DNA of 64,000 nucleotides from CAWAXW01 sp963786155 (GTDB taxonomy: Bacteria; Actinomycetota; CADDZG01; WHSQ01): assembly GCA_963786155.1 (NCBI GenBank), contig CAWAXW010000006.1:1798001-1862000 (forward strand), in the 5' to 3' direction. The translations under genes and the position numbers were made by a program. This document shows, one piece after another, positions 28,025 through 43,036 of the stretch. The first letter of the stretch is position 1, and every line of letters starts with the position of its first letter. The notes below the pieces were generated by a model. The model was not told the DNA's origin. It saw only the letters and a program-made list of their open reading frames with translations, and ran no database searches.

Positions 28025-28133
28025 CACTCGCTCCTTTCACACGGGCGAGTCCACGCGCGGCGCCGATCACGGCGGCGAGCCGGTAAGAACGAATGGGCGA
28101 GCGGAGCTGCAGCGGCTGCCGGGCCGCTAAGAA

Positions 28134-28168
28134 ATAGGGGTCACCCCCACGGAATCTGGGTCCCCTAT
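28134..28168 (-). terminator. Imperfect hairpin downstream of recX (possible terminator)
   Basis: ATAGGGG (28134-28140) pairs with CCCCTAT (28162-28168), extended inside by ACCC/GGGT after a two-base bulge. On the minus strand it is followed by TTTCTTAG, a weak T-run. It lies in the 339 bp gap 28025-28363 between rny and recX; the rest of the gap holds a small hairpin (TTGGAT/ATCCAA near 28267-28285) and the rny ribosome-binding site, and I see no gene in it. Confidence 0.45.
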
Positions 28169-28363
28169 AGGAGGCGCAGTTGTCGTTCTCGATCCGGTAG
28201 ACGTTCTCGGCATGGCTTTCACAAGCTCGCTTTATTCGTTCGTACCGTCGGGACCAACCCGAAAGTTTGGATTGTTCGCATCCAATGGTACGCCGTGAGC
28301 AGGGCTTTCGCTATCAATGAAGGCTTTTCGCCTGGAGTTTCCTGGAAGAGCTCGCCTTGTTGG

Positions 28364-28900
28364 TCAGTCCCAGCCCTCGGGGGGCAGCACCTTGCGGATC
28401 GCCTCCTGGGACGCCTCCTCGGAGAACCCACGCCTGGTGAGCTTGGCGAGCAGGCGGAGGCCCTGTTCGGCCATGGGGTAGCGAGCCAGGTCCTTGGTCA
28501 TAGTCGCCGCGACCCTGGCCGCCTCGGAGGCTTCGTCGTATCCCCCCTCGGCCAGGGCCTGCTCGGCAGTCGGGCGGGCGACCCCTTTGGCGATCAGGCC
28601 CGCCGTCAACGCCTCGGGTCCGATCCGCTTGCGCCGCGTGGCCTCCTCGATCCAGGTCTTGGAGAAGGCGAGGTCGTCTACCAGGTCCAGCTCTTCGAGC
28701 CTGGACAGGGCGGCCTCGACCGCGTGCTCTTCGAAGCCACCCCCCAGGAGCTTGGTGCGGAGCTCGGCTTTGGTCTGCGGGCGCAGAGCCAGCCACTTCC
28801 CGGCCCTGGCCATCGCCGCCTCACGATTCCTAGAGGTCTCGCGAGTCTTGTCCGCCGAGCGGGAAGAAGTCGCGTCAGTCCGCACCGAAGCCATGGTCAC
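28364..28900 (-). CDS. recX: Regulatory protein RecX
   Basis: 178 residues, Arg/Lys-rich and mostly helical, with three-helix RecX repeats: the first around WLALRPQTKAELRTKLLGGGF, the second VDDLAFSKTWIEEATRRKRIG, the third ALRYPMAEQ-like region and RRGFSEEASQEAIRKVL. RecX binds RecA filaments and limits their growth. GTG 28900 overlaps the recA stop (GTGA); an ATG two codons later is an alternative. Expressed with recA under the LexA box at 30084. Confidence 0.93.
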   Translation of the reverse strand: MTMASVRTDATSSRSADKTRETSRNREAAMARAGKWLALRPQTKAELRTKLLGGGFEEHAVEAALSRLEELDLVDDLAFSKTWIEEATRRKRIGPEALTAGLIAKGVARPTAEQALAEGGYDEASEAARVAATMTKDLARYPMAEQGLRLLAKLTRRGFSEEASQEAIRKVLPPEGWD

Positions 28901-30000
28901 ACCTCCGCAGTCGGGATCGCCTCTTCTGCCACGTCTGCTTCGTCTGCCTCATCCCCACCCGGCACGAGGCCGAGCTTGTCCTTGATCTTGAGCTCGATCT
29001 CCGCGGCGATATCCGCGTTGTCGGCTAGGAAGGACTTCGCGTTCTCGCGACCCTGGCCGAGCTGATCGTCGCCGTAGATGAACCAGGCTCCCGACTTGCG
29101 AACGATGCCCTGATCGATAGCGACGTCGAGGAGGCTCCCCTCCTTCGAGATGCCGGTCCCATATTGGATATCGAACTCGGCCAATTTGAACGGGGCCGCG
29201 CATTTGTTCTTCACCACTTTCACTCGCACGCGCGTGCCCACGATCTCGCTGCCGTCCTTTAGCGAATCGATGCGCCGAACGTCGAGGCGTGTGGACGAGT
29301 AGAACTTCAGCGCGCGCCCGCCCGGGGTCGTCTCCGGCGAACCGAACATCACGCCGATCTTTTCCCGCAGTTGGTTGATGAAGATCAGCACGGTCTTTGA
29401 GCGGCTCACACTTCCGGCAAGTTTCCGCAGAGCCTGGCTCATCAGGCGCGCTTGCAAGCCGACGTGCGTGTCGCCCATCTCGCCTTCGAGCTCTGCGCGC
29501 GGGACAAGAGCTGCGACGGAGTCGACAACGACCACGTCCATCGCGCCGGACCGAACCAATGTGTCGGTGATCTCGAGCGCTTGCTCGCCGGTGTCCGGCT
29601 GGGAAACGAGGAGGTTGTCGATGTCGACGCCCAACGCTTTCGCGTAGGACGGATCGAGGGCGTGCTCGGCGTCGATGAAGCTCACGAGGCCCCCGGACTT
29701 CTGAGCCTCGGCGATCACGTGCAGGGCCAAGCTGGTTTTGCCGCTGCCCTCAGGACCGTAGAGCTCGACGATGCGGCCCCTGGGCAGGCCCCCGATTCCC
29801 AGAGCGAGGTCCAGCGCGAGCGAGCCCGTCGGGATGGCTTCGTACGACCACCGGGCGGTCTCTTCGCCCAGGCGCATGATCGAGCCCTTGCCGTGTTGCT
29901 TTTCGATCTGGGCCATCGCGTTGGCCAGGGCTTCGTCCCGGCCGTTCTGGTCACCACTCATGTCCCGGACGGTGCCCTTTTGCTCCCGCATGGTCGCCAC
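28897..30000 (-). CDS. recA: Recombinase RecA
   Basis: 367 residues. Walker A GPEGSGKT at residues 82-89, QPDTGEQALEI, Walker B MDVVVVDSVAAL, loop L1 GDTHVGLQARLMSQALRKL, NQLREKIGVMFGSPETTPGG (L2 region), and an acidic tail. It forms filaments on single-stranded DNA for repair and triggers LexA self-cleavage. GTG 30000, five bases after GGAGG, is preferred over internal ATGs. No intein is present. Confidence 0.97.
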   Translation of the reverse strand: MATMREQKGTVRDMSGDQNGRDEALANAMAQIEKQHGKGSIMRLGEETARWSYEAIPTGSLALDLALGIGGLPRGRIVELYGPEGSGKTSLALHVIAEAQKSGGLVSFIDAEHALDPSYAKALGVDIDNLLVSQPDTGEQALEITDTLVRSGAMDVVVVDSVAALVPRAELEGEMGDTHVGLQARLMSQALRKLAGSVSRSKTVLIFINQLREKIGVMFGSPETTPGGRALKFYSSTRLDVRRIDSLKDGSEIVGTRVRVKVVKNKCAAPFKLAEFDIQYGTGISKEGSLLDVAIDQGIVRKSGAWFIYGDDQLGQGRENAKSFLADNADIAAEIELKIKDKLGLVPGGDEADEADVAEEAIPTAEV

Positions 30001-30083
30001 AGAGGCCTCCTTCTATCTCCCGTTAAACCCGTCCCGACCACCCTAGGGATGGGGTGTGACAGAAAACCGCTGCTCAGCATATC

Positions 30084-30095
30084 GAACGCACGTTC
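30084..30095 (-). promoter_or_regulatory. LexA box upstream of recA
   Basis: GAACGCACGTTC is an exact GAAC-N4-GTTC site, 84 bp before the recA start. With the lexA and nuclease sites it defines the SOS box of this genome. Confidence 0.88.
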
Positions 30096-30178
30096 GACCC
30101 TGCGGGATTTCAGAAATAACCGGGCCGTAGTTACGCCCCTGTCATTCTAGACGGGCTCGGCCCTGGAAGCCAGTCCCT

Positions 30179-30817
30179 TTATGGCCTGCGGGCGAGCCCC
30201 AGGATGTGAGGGGAGACGATCCGGGCCAGGCGAGAGGGTTCGTAGTCGAAGCGTTCGATCGTCTCGAATCGGAAGCCGGCCTCCTCGATCGCCCGAGCCG
30301 TGTCCCTCGAGCAGTGGCAGCCTCCGGACACGCGGGGCCAGAACCAGCGATCCGCTCGTTCCTGTCGGGCCACCAGCTTCGGCTCGCTCGCTCGAACGTG
30401 CTCGTAGAAACGGAGCTCGCCTCCTGGGGAGATGACCCTGTGGAGCTCGGCCAGCGCCGAGCCCTGGTTTGGTACCGAGCAGAGCACGAGGGACGCGACC
30501 CCGGCATCGAAAGAGCCGTCTTCGGCCGGGAGTCCATCTGCAAGCCCGTCAACGACTCGGACGCCAACACGTGCCTCTTGGGCGGCCTCCTCGGCCCGGG
30601 CGCGTAGGTAGGGCTCGGGTTCTACCGCGAGGACTTCGGTCACCTCCGGCGGGTAGAACTCGAAGTTCGAACCGACCCCCGCCCCCACCTCGATCACGCG
30701 CCCCGAGAGCCCCGCCAGCATCCGCGCCCGGTGCTCTCCCCCACCGCGGCGCACCTCGCCCGGCACGATGCGAGCAAAGAGCCGGGCGAATATCGGATGT
30801 CTCACCTCGATACTCAC
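30179..30817 (-). CDS. SAM-dependent methyltransferase (UbiE/PmtA-like class I)
   Basis: About 212 residues with motif I VIEVGAGVGSNFEFYP near residue 40, the acidic EPEPYLRARA at the end of strand 2, DAGVASLVLCSVPN (motif IV) and SPGGELRFYEHVR. This pattern fits small-molecule or lipid methyltransferases of the UbiE/PmtA type. GTG 30817 is annotated; GTG 30805 (giving MRHPIFARLF) is equally plausible. A perfect 10-bp inverted repeat lies on the first of these starts. Divergent from the coiled-coil gene cluster. Confidence 0.8.
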   Translation of the reverse strand: MSIEVRHPIFARLFARIVPGEVRRGGGEHRARMLAGLSGRVIEVGAGVGSNFEFYPPEVTEVLAVEPEPYLRARAEEAAQEARVGVRVVDGLADGLPAEDGSFDAGVASLVLCSVPNQGSALAELHRVISPGGELRFYEHVRASEPKLVARQERADRWFWPRVSGGCHCSRDTARAIEEAGFRFETIERFDYEPSRLARIVSPHILGLARRP

Positions 30818-30832
30818 GACCCGTGAGTATCG
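30808..30832. promoter_or_regulatory. Perfect 10-bp inverted repeat in the divergent promoter region
   Basis: CGATACTCAC (30808-30817) and GTGAGTATCG (30823-30832) are exact reverse complements around GACCC. It lies between the methyltransferase and the five-gene cluster and overlaps or touches the methyltransferase start. It could be an operator for a dimeric regulator or, in RNA, a hairpin hiding the start codon. Confidence 0.6.
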
Positions 30833-30881
30833 CGGCCGAATACGCTTCGCACTCCATTCGGCTGCGGGAGGTGATGGCAGG

Positions 30882-31427
30882 TTGTCCGGTCGGGCGAAGG
30901 TTGCGATCGCCGTCGCCGCGGCCCTCTTCGTCGGGGGCGGGGCTCTGGTTCTCCGCAACGCTTCTGCGCCGGACGAGCTGGGCGAGCTCGAGCGAGCCCA
31001 GGAGGCGGGCGCCGAGGCTCAGGACACTTCAGCCGAGATCGCGGGAAACCTGCGGGAGATCTCGCGCAACCTGGCCGAAGGGTTCGAGCTCACCGAGCGG
31101 ACCGGCGAGATACACGACCTCACGGAACGACAACGGGAGTCTTTGCAAGAGCTCGCCGAGCTTCTGGAGTCGCAACTCGAGGCGCTCGACAGCAGCGTCG
31201 GGCTCGTGGAGAGCACGAGTGAATCCAGCGAGTCGCTCGCGCAACTGAGCCGGGAGCAAGCTCGTCTCATCCAGCGCACGGTCGCTGCTCTCAAGCGATT
31301 GGAGGCTCTATCGCGCACGGCGGGGGCGGCCTCGGCAGACTTCGCGCACAAGGCTCTCTACGGTGCGCGCCTCGCGGAAGATTCCCGGGATGCGTTCTCG
31401 GACCCCGGCGGTCTGCAGGACCGATGA
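30882..31427 (+). CDS. Membrane-anchored coiled-coil protein, cluster gene 1 of 5
   Basis: 181 residues from TTG 30882, about ten bases after GGGAGG. One transmembrane helix (VAIAVAAALFVGGGALVL) is followed by an almost unbroken acidic coiled coil rich in Glu, Leu, Ser and Ala (ELERAQEAGAEAQDTSAEIA, LQELAELLESQLEALDSS). Not similar to a family I know; it has no MCE, HAMP or methyl-accepting signature. The next gene starts within its stop (ATGA). The coiled coil probably lies outside the cytoplasm. Confidence 0.7.
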   Translation: MSGRAKVAIAVAAALFVGGGALVLRNASAPDELGELERAQEAGAEAQDTSAEIAGNLREISRNLAEGFELTERTGEIHDLTERQRESLQELAELLESQLEALDSSVGLVESTSESSESLAQLSREQARLIQRTVAALKRLEALSRTAGAASADFAHKALYGARLAEDSRDAFSDPGGLQDR

Positions 31428-31924
31428 AGAGCTTCTTCGCATGGGCCGGGTGCGCGCTGAGCATCCTCCTCGCGGCCGCCGGCCTCGCGAGCGTGCTCGT
31501 ATCCGAGAACCTTCGAGCTACCGCGTGGGAGAGCCAGCAGGGGGCGCTCGAGCTGTACGGGGCTCGGCTCGGGGTTGCTCGTGCGCAAGAAAAGCTCGGC
31601 GAAAGCGACCTCGAGAGCGCGCTTCAGTCCGCCCGCAGCGCGAACGAAACGGCATTGAGGGTGGGGGACGTTACGGAACGCATCGTCGCCCTCCTTCGAC
31701 CGACGGCGGCGACAGCGCGAGCCTCGGTCGCCGCGTCCGAAGAGAGCGTGCGCGGCGCGGCCCTCACCCGAAGGCAGACGCAGGTCGCCGGGCGCGTCCT
31801 CGGCGCGATCTCCGGCTACCAACGCGACGCTGCTCGGTACGCGGCCATCACGAACCGCGCCCTGCTTCGCATCCTCATCGTGTTGCGCGAGACCAACGAG
31901 AACTTCCCGGGGAGCTTGCCGTGA
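31424..31924 (+). CDS. Membrane-anchored coiled-coil protein, cluster gene 2 of 5
   Basis: 166 residues. MKSFFAWAGCALSILLAAAG is an N-terminal transmembrane or signal-anchor helix, followed by a helical region with repeated Ala/Glu/Arg heptads (EKLGESDLESALQSARSANE, ASVAASEESVRGAALTRRQ). A Cys in the anchor (AGCAL) does not make a good lipobox. Overlaps both neighbours by four bases. No recognised family. Confidence 0.68.
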   Translation: MKSFFAWAGCALSILLAAAGLASVLVSENLRATAWESQQGALELYGARLGVARAQEKLGESDLESALQSARSANETALRVGDVTERIVALLRPTAATARASVAASEESVRGAALTRRQTQVAGRVLGAISGYQRDAARYAAITNRALLRILIVLRETNENFPGSLP

Positions 31925-32391
31925 TCCAGGCTCGCATCGCGGCGGTGGCACTGGCGGTCGCGAGCGTCGGCTTCGGCATCGCCTGGAGTCTTCAAGTCTC
32001 GGCCGCTTCGATCCTGAGCCGGACGGCGGAGATCCAGGGGGCCGAGGTCCCAGAGTCCGACGCGGCGCCTCCGGATGTCGACGTCAACTTCGCGATCCTC
32101 GACAGCTTGAAAGAGTCGATCGAGATCCGGCGCCAGATCGACGGACTGCTCGGCGAGATCGAGGGCAACGTCGACGACCTGAGGTCGCAACAGGGTCGGG
32201 CCGAGGACATCAGCGGCCTCGCCCGCAACGAGCTCACGCGGATCGGGGCCACCCTGGGAGGCGTCGCGGACGCCGCCGAGCAGACGGTCGCGGACCTGCA
32301 GACCCTCGAGGATCGCCTCGCTCGCTCGCGCCAACTGGCGCGCCTCATCGCGGAGGAGCTCGAAGAGCTGGATGAAGGGTTCGGCCCGTGA
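31921..32391 (+). CDS. Membrane-anchored coiled-coil protein, cluster gene 3 of 5
   Basis: 156 residues from GTG 31921 (GTGA overlap). Hydrophobic N-terminus AAVALAVASVGFGIAW, a short Pro/Asp-rich hinge (ESDAAPPDVDVN), then coiled coil (EIRRQIDGLLGEIEGNVDDL, EQTVADLQTLEDRLARSRQL). Same plan as the other four genes. No recognised family. Confidence 0.68.
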   Translation: MIQARIAAVALAVASVGFGIAWSLQVSAASILSRTAEIQGAEVPESDAAPPDVDVNFAILDSLKESIEIRRQIDGLLGEIEGNVDDLRSQQGRAEDISGLARNELTRIGATLGGVADAAEQTVADLQTLEDRLARSRQLARLIAEELEELDEGFGP

Positions 32392-32922
32392 CCCCCGCGC
32401 TCAAGACGACGAGCGTGGTTCTAACCGTCGCCTTGATCATCGGCGCGATCGTGCTGGGCGGCGGCGTGCCGCTCTCCCCCGCCGAGATCGCCGACGCCAC
32501 CACGAGCGCCCTCGACAATGCCACCATCGCCGAGCGCAACACTTCGATCGCAGCGCGCGACACGCGCGCTCTCGCCGAGATCGCAGGCAACGTCCAATCG
32601 CAGCTCGTGACGAGCCGAAGGATGCTCTCGATCCAACTCGAGATCGAGGACGCGACCAGGGACACCGCCGAACAGGCGCGCGACCTGCGCGGAGCGTTGA
32701 CTGGGGTGAGGAACGCGCTCGAGATCCGTGGAACGAGACCTTGCCGTCCTCGCCGAGTTGTCCTCGCAGAGCGCGGAGGCGTCCGATTCTGCGGTTGCGG
32801 CCGCGCAACTCCTCACGGAACGGCTCGACATCCTCCGCGCCCGCTACCGGGTCGTAGTTAAGGAGTCGCGCGAGCTGAATCGCAAGGCCCGCGGCTTCGA
32901 ACGTCTGCGAGAACGACCATGA
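32388..32922 (+). CDS. Membrane-anchored coiled-coil protein, cluster gene 4 of 5, frame broken by one extra base
   Basis: GTG 32388 overlaps the previous stop. N-terminal helix TTSVVLTVALIIGAIVLGGG, then coiled coil. The frame changes near 32.7 kb; treating 32729-32730 as one wobble base of an Arg codon (CGT or CGG) gives NALEIRERDLAVLAELSSQ and a protein of ~177 residues ending in the ATGA overlap with gene 5. That the repaired frame ends exactly at the coupled junction supports the repair. Confidence 0.62.
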
Positions 32923-33503
32923 GATGGCTCATCGCTCCACTGATCGGAGCCCTCGCTTTCACGGTGTCGGGCTTCCTCGGCGCGCTCGAGGACACGACCA
33001 AAGCATCGGCCGAGCTCGCCGCCGCCAGCGAAGAAGCACCCCAGACGACTAGGGAAGCATTGGAGGAGATCGACGACCTGCCCGCCATCGCGGACGTGAC
33101 CGGACGCCAGGCCCTCGCCTTCCGCGGACTCGCCAACGCGCTCCAGGCATCCTCGGAACGCGTGGAAGCCCTCGGCGATTCGCTCGACGAGCAACTCGAG
33201 GGCCTGGATCGGCTCTCGGGGGCGATCTCGTCCGCGCGGCCCGCGATCGCCTGTGTCGAGTCCCGGCTGCGTGACCTACTCGAGTCGTCGCAGCGATCGC
33301 CCGAAGCCCTGAGAGAGCTCGGCAAGATCATGATTGGCCTAATCGCGGCCCAAGAGAAGTCGATCCGCCACCTGAAGAGCATCAACCGCAAGCTGACCGC
33401 ACTGGGAGTAGTTGCAACCGCCACGGACGTCAAGCCGCCTCCCCCACCCGGCGACGCCCCCCCGCCCCGTCCCGGACCCGCGCCTAGCCCCCTCGACTGC
33501 TGA
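32919..33503 (+). CDS. Membrane-anchored coiled-coil protein with Pro-rich tail, cluster gene 5 of 5
   Basis: 194 residues. N-terminal helix (WLIAPLIGALAFTVSGFLGA), coiled coil (ALQASSERVEALGDSLDEQL, RDLLESSQRSPEALREL), a second amphipathic helix, and a C-terminal tail rich in Pro (KPPPPPGDAPPPRPGPAPSP) ending in Cys. A Pro-rich end suggests a cell-wall spanning or protein-binding tail. Last gene of the coupled set; hairpins follow. Confidence 0.68.
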   Translation: MRWLIAPLIGALAFTVSGFLGALEDTTKASAELAAASEEAPQTTREALEEIDDLPAIADVTGRQALAFRGLANALQASSERVEALGDSLDEQLEGLDRLSGAISSARPAIACVESRLRDLLESSQRSPEALRELGKIMIGLIAAQEKSIRHLKSINRKLTALGVVATATDVKPPPPPGDAPPPRPGPAPSPLDC

Positions 33504-33553
33504 AGAAAAGACAACATCCTTCTTCAAGCCCCTAGGTTGTGGCAGAGGGGCTT
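33501..33553 (+). terminator. Two tandem hairpins after the five-gene cluster
   Basis: TGAAGAA/TTCTTCA (33501-33507 with 33520-33526) and AAGCCCCT/AGGGGCTT (33526-33533 with 33546-33553) are perfect stems of 7 and 8 bp. There is no T-run, so termination is only suggested; they mark the end of the cluster. Confidence 0.42.
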
Positions 33554-33567
33554 AGTAGGGTGCGCGG

Positions 33568-35328
33568 ATGGCGGACCGCACTCCACGACACCGAGGGTTC
33601 TTCGTGGCGATCATTGGGACCACGATGGCACTAGTGCTTTCTCTCACGCCGCGGCCGACCGTTCTAGCGCAAACATCTTCTGAGTGTTTCGGTCGTCGGG
33701 CGACGATCACCGGCACTCGCGGCCCGGACAAGCTTCGCGGCACCGATGGAGTCGACGTGATCGTCGCGTTGGGCGGTGACGACAAGGTCTCGGCCGGAGG
33801 AGGTAACGACTTCATCTGTGGTGGGTTGGGCGCGGATGAGCTTAAGGGTGAGGGTGGGGACGACCGGATCCGAGGCGGAGGCGGCTTCCTCAAGAGCTTC
33901 GGGGGTGGAGGAGGAGATCGGCTCTTGGGTGGCCCTGGTAACGATGTCCTCGAGACCGAGCCGGCCGTCGATTATCGCTACGGAGGCGACCTGGCCTCGG
34001 GGGGGGAAGGGAACGACTCACTCGTCGGCGATGAGGGACCCAACCGCTTGCTCGGGGGGCCGGGAGACGACTCCATAGAGGGCCACGGAGTGGTGTACGA
34101 GGACTGCGATTGCACCACCAGATTTGCCGATGAACTGGATGGAGGGCCCGGGGATGATTCCATGCGCGGCGGCCCGGCGGAAGGGGGTAACGCGTACGGC
34201 GACATCTTCGTCGGAGGACCCGGTGACGATGTACTCGATGGCGATGGCGATGGTCCGGCCGGTAAAAAGGATTGGGTGAGCTACCTCGACGCACCTACGG
34301 CGATGACGGTTGACCTCCTAAGCGGCACGAGCACCGGCGAAGGCGCCGATCAATTGAATGGCATCGAGCACGTCGTCGGTTCGAAGCACGACGATCAACT
34401 CTCCGGTAACGAGGCAAAGAACCAGCTGGAGGGTGGCGGAGGTGACGACGTGGCTGTCGGTCTGGGCGGTCGAGACCGCTTGACCGGAGACGCGGGCAAC
34501 GACCAGCTGGTAGGCGGGGAAGGATCGGATGTGATCCTGGATGGGGCCGGAGGCGACACGATCGATGGTGGCCCGGGCGATGAAGCCTTCCTCGCCGAAT
34601 CGGGCGATGACTCGATAGACGGCGGCGAAGGCAACGACGAGCTGCTGCTCACTCTGGCTAAACAACCCGTCGAGGTAGACCTCTCGGCAGGGACTTCCAG
34701 CGGGGTGGGCCAAGACACTCTGATAGCGATCGAGAACGTCACCGGCTCTGAGTTCGGGGACACGATCGTGGGTGACGATGGGCCGAACGTCATTCGGGGG
34801 GCTACTGCCTGCCAGCATTCTTCCGATGTCGACGTCTTGGATGGGGCGGCCGGAGCCGACCATCTCGTGGGAAGCATCTTCGCGGCCGACGACCTATCGG
34901 GAGGTCCGGGGGACGATCTGTTCGAGGGCAGCGGTTCCTTCTCTGAGGCCGATCCCTATCAAGAGCGTTTCGACGGAGGAGAAGGCATCGACACGCTCTC
35001 ATTTGCGGACGTACACCTCGTCCACCGGGACGGCGGATGCAACGGAGTCTTCAATGGCGTCGACGCCGATCTCCAAGCCGGCACGGTTACTTTCCACCGC
35101 GGTTCTGCTAGTGGCGGAAGTGCATCCATCGCGGGGGTCGAGACACTCATCGGTTCCGGGGAAGACGACTCCTTCCTTGGGGACGGGTTCGACAACACCT
35201 TCTCGGGAGGCGCCGGCGACGATCGACTCGACGCGCGCGGCGGAACCAACGTGAACGACGGTGGAGAAGGCATGGACGAGTGCAACAACCCCAACGCAGC
35301 AGCGGGAGCAACCAACTGCGAGAGCTGA
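33568..35328 (+). CDS. Secreted RTX-like (hemolysin-type Ca-binding repeat) protein
   Basis: 586 residues with a signal peptide (about residues 1-34, ending TVLAQT). The rest is a run of Gly/Asp-rich nonapeptides of the GGxGxDxUx type (GGDDKVSAGGGNDFICGG, GGPGDDSIEGHG, LVGGEGSDVILDGAGGD) forming parallel beta-rolls that bind calcium. Pieces resembling the pre-roll DLSAGTSSGVGQDTLIAIEN occur three times. No enzymatic domain is visible, and no type I secretion genes are nearby, so Sec export is likely. Role probably surface or matrix binding. Confidence 0.85.
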   Translation: MADRTPRHRGFFVAIIGTTMALVLSLTPRPTVLAQTSSECFGRRATITGTRGPDKLRGTDGVDVIVALGGDDKVSAGGGNDFICGGLGADELKGEGGDDRIRGGGGFLKSFGGGGGDRLLGGPGNDVLETEPAVDYRYGGDLASGGEGNDSLVGDEGPNRLLGGPGDDSIEGHGVVYEDCDCTTRFADELDGGPGDDSMRGGPAEGGNAYGDIFVGGPGDDVLDGDGDGPAGKKDWVSYLDAPTAMTVDLLSGTSTGEGADQLNGIEHVVGSKHDDQLSGNEAKNQLEGGGGDDVAVGLGGRDRLTGDAGNDQLVGGEGSDVILDGAGGDTIDGGPGDEAFLAESGDDSIDGGEGNDELLLTLAKQPVEVDLSAGTSSGVGQDTLIAIENVTGSEFGDTIVGDDGPNVIRGATACQHSSDVDVLDGAAGADHLVGSIFAADDLSGGPGDDLFEGSGSFSEADPYQERFDGGEGIDTLSFADVHLVHRDGGCNGVFNGVDADLQAGTVTFHRGSASGGSASIAGVETLIGSGEDDSFLGDGFDNTFSGGAGDDRLDARGGTNVNDGGEGMDECNNPNAAAGATNCES

Positions 35329-35483
35329 GGAGCGACAGCCTCTCGGCGGGCTACCTGGAATAGTTCGTTCGGGCTATTTCCATACCCTTCCTTAGAAGCA
35401 TACGGTGGGCCAGCTATCTTCTAACGGGGCGGCGGCTCCGCGCGTCGTCCATACCGACCGTTCACTCTCGGGAAGGACGCGCA

Positions 35484-42202
<6,719 letters not shown>

Positions 42203-42214
42203 AGCGGGAGCCTA

Positions 42215-43036
42215 ATGAGGGACGACTTGGAGACCATCGAAACCCGCCTGCTGCTCGAGGCGATCTACCAGCACTACGGGTACGACTTCCGGAACTATGC
42301 GCGCGGCTCGTTAAGGAGAAGGCTGTGGCGGCGCGCCGAAGCCGAGGGCGTCAAGACGATCTCGGGGCTCCAAGAACGCGTGCTTCACGATCCCTCCGCT
42401 ATGGAGGGGCTTCTCATGGACCTATCGATAAACGTCACATCGATGTACCGGGACCCGAGCTTCTACATCGCGTTCAGGCAGAGGGTCGTTCCACTGTTGC
42501 GGACCTACCCCTTCATCCGGGTATGGGTAGCGGGGTGCTCGACGGGCGAAGAGGTCTACTCGATGGCGATCCTGTTGGCCGAGGAGGGTCTCTACGACCG
42601 GGCCCGGATCTACGCGACGGACATCAACGACCGCGTCCTTGAACGAGCGATGGCCGGAACGATCCCCCTCGATCGGATGCGCTCATTCACGCAGAACTAC
42701 ATGTCGGCGGGGGGAATGGGGACCTTCTCGGACTATTACCGAACCTCCGAGACCAGCGCCGACATAAAGCCGGAGATCCTGTCAAACGTCGTATTCGCGC
42801 AACACAACCTCGTCACGGATAAGTCCTTCAACGAGTTCCACGTCATCCTTTGCCGCAACGTGATGATCTACTTCAACAAGGACCTCCAGGAGCAGGTCCA
42901 CGACCTGTTACGAGACAGCCTCGTCATGTTCGGAGTGCTCACGTTGGGACGCAAGGAGTCCGTGAAGTTCATCAGGCACGAATCGTTCTACGAAGAGTTG
43001 GACCCGGTCGAGAAGATCTACAAGAGGATCGCCTGA
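42215..43036 (+). CDS. cheR: CheR-type protein-glutamate methyltransferase
   Basis: 273 residues: N-terminal helical domain, then SAM site VAGCSTGEEVYSMAILL, TDINDRVLERA, and FNEFHVILCRNVMIYFNKDL. CheR methylates glutamates of chemoreceptors using SAM. Here there is no receptor or CheA gene nearby; the partner is probably the multi-HAMP kinase 12 bp upstream. The stop and cheB start overlap (TGATG). Confidence 0.93.
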   Translation: MRDDLETIETRLLLEAIYQHYGYDFRNYARGSLRRRLWRRAEAEGVKTISGLQERVLHDPSAMEGLLMDLSINVTSMYRDPSFYIAFRQRVVPLLRTYPFIRVWVAGCSTGEEVYSMAILLAEEGLYDRARIYATDINDRVLERAMAGTIPLDRMRSFTQNYMSAGGMGTFSDYYRTSETSADIKPEILSNVVFAQHNLVTDKSFNEFHVILCRNVMIYFNKDLQEQVHDLLRDSLVMFGVLTLGRKESVKFIRHESFYEELDPVEKIYKRIA

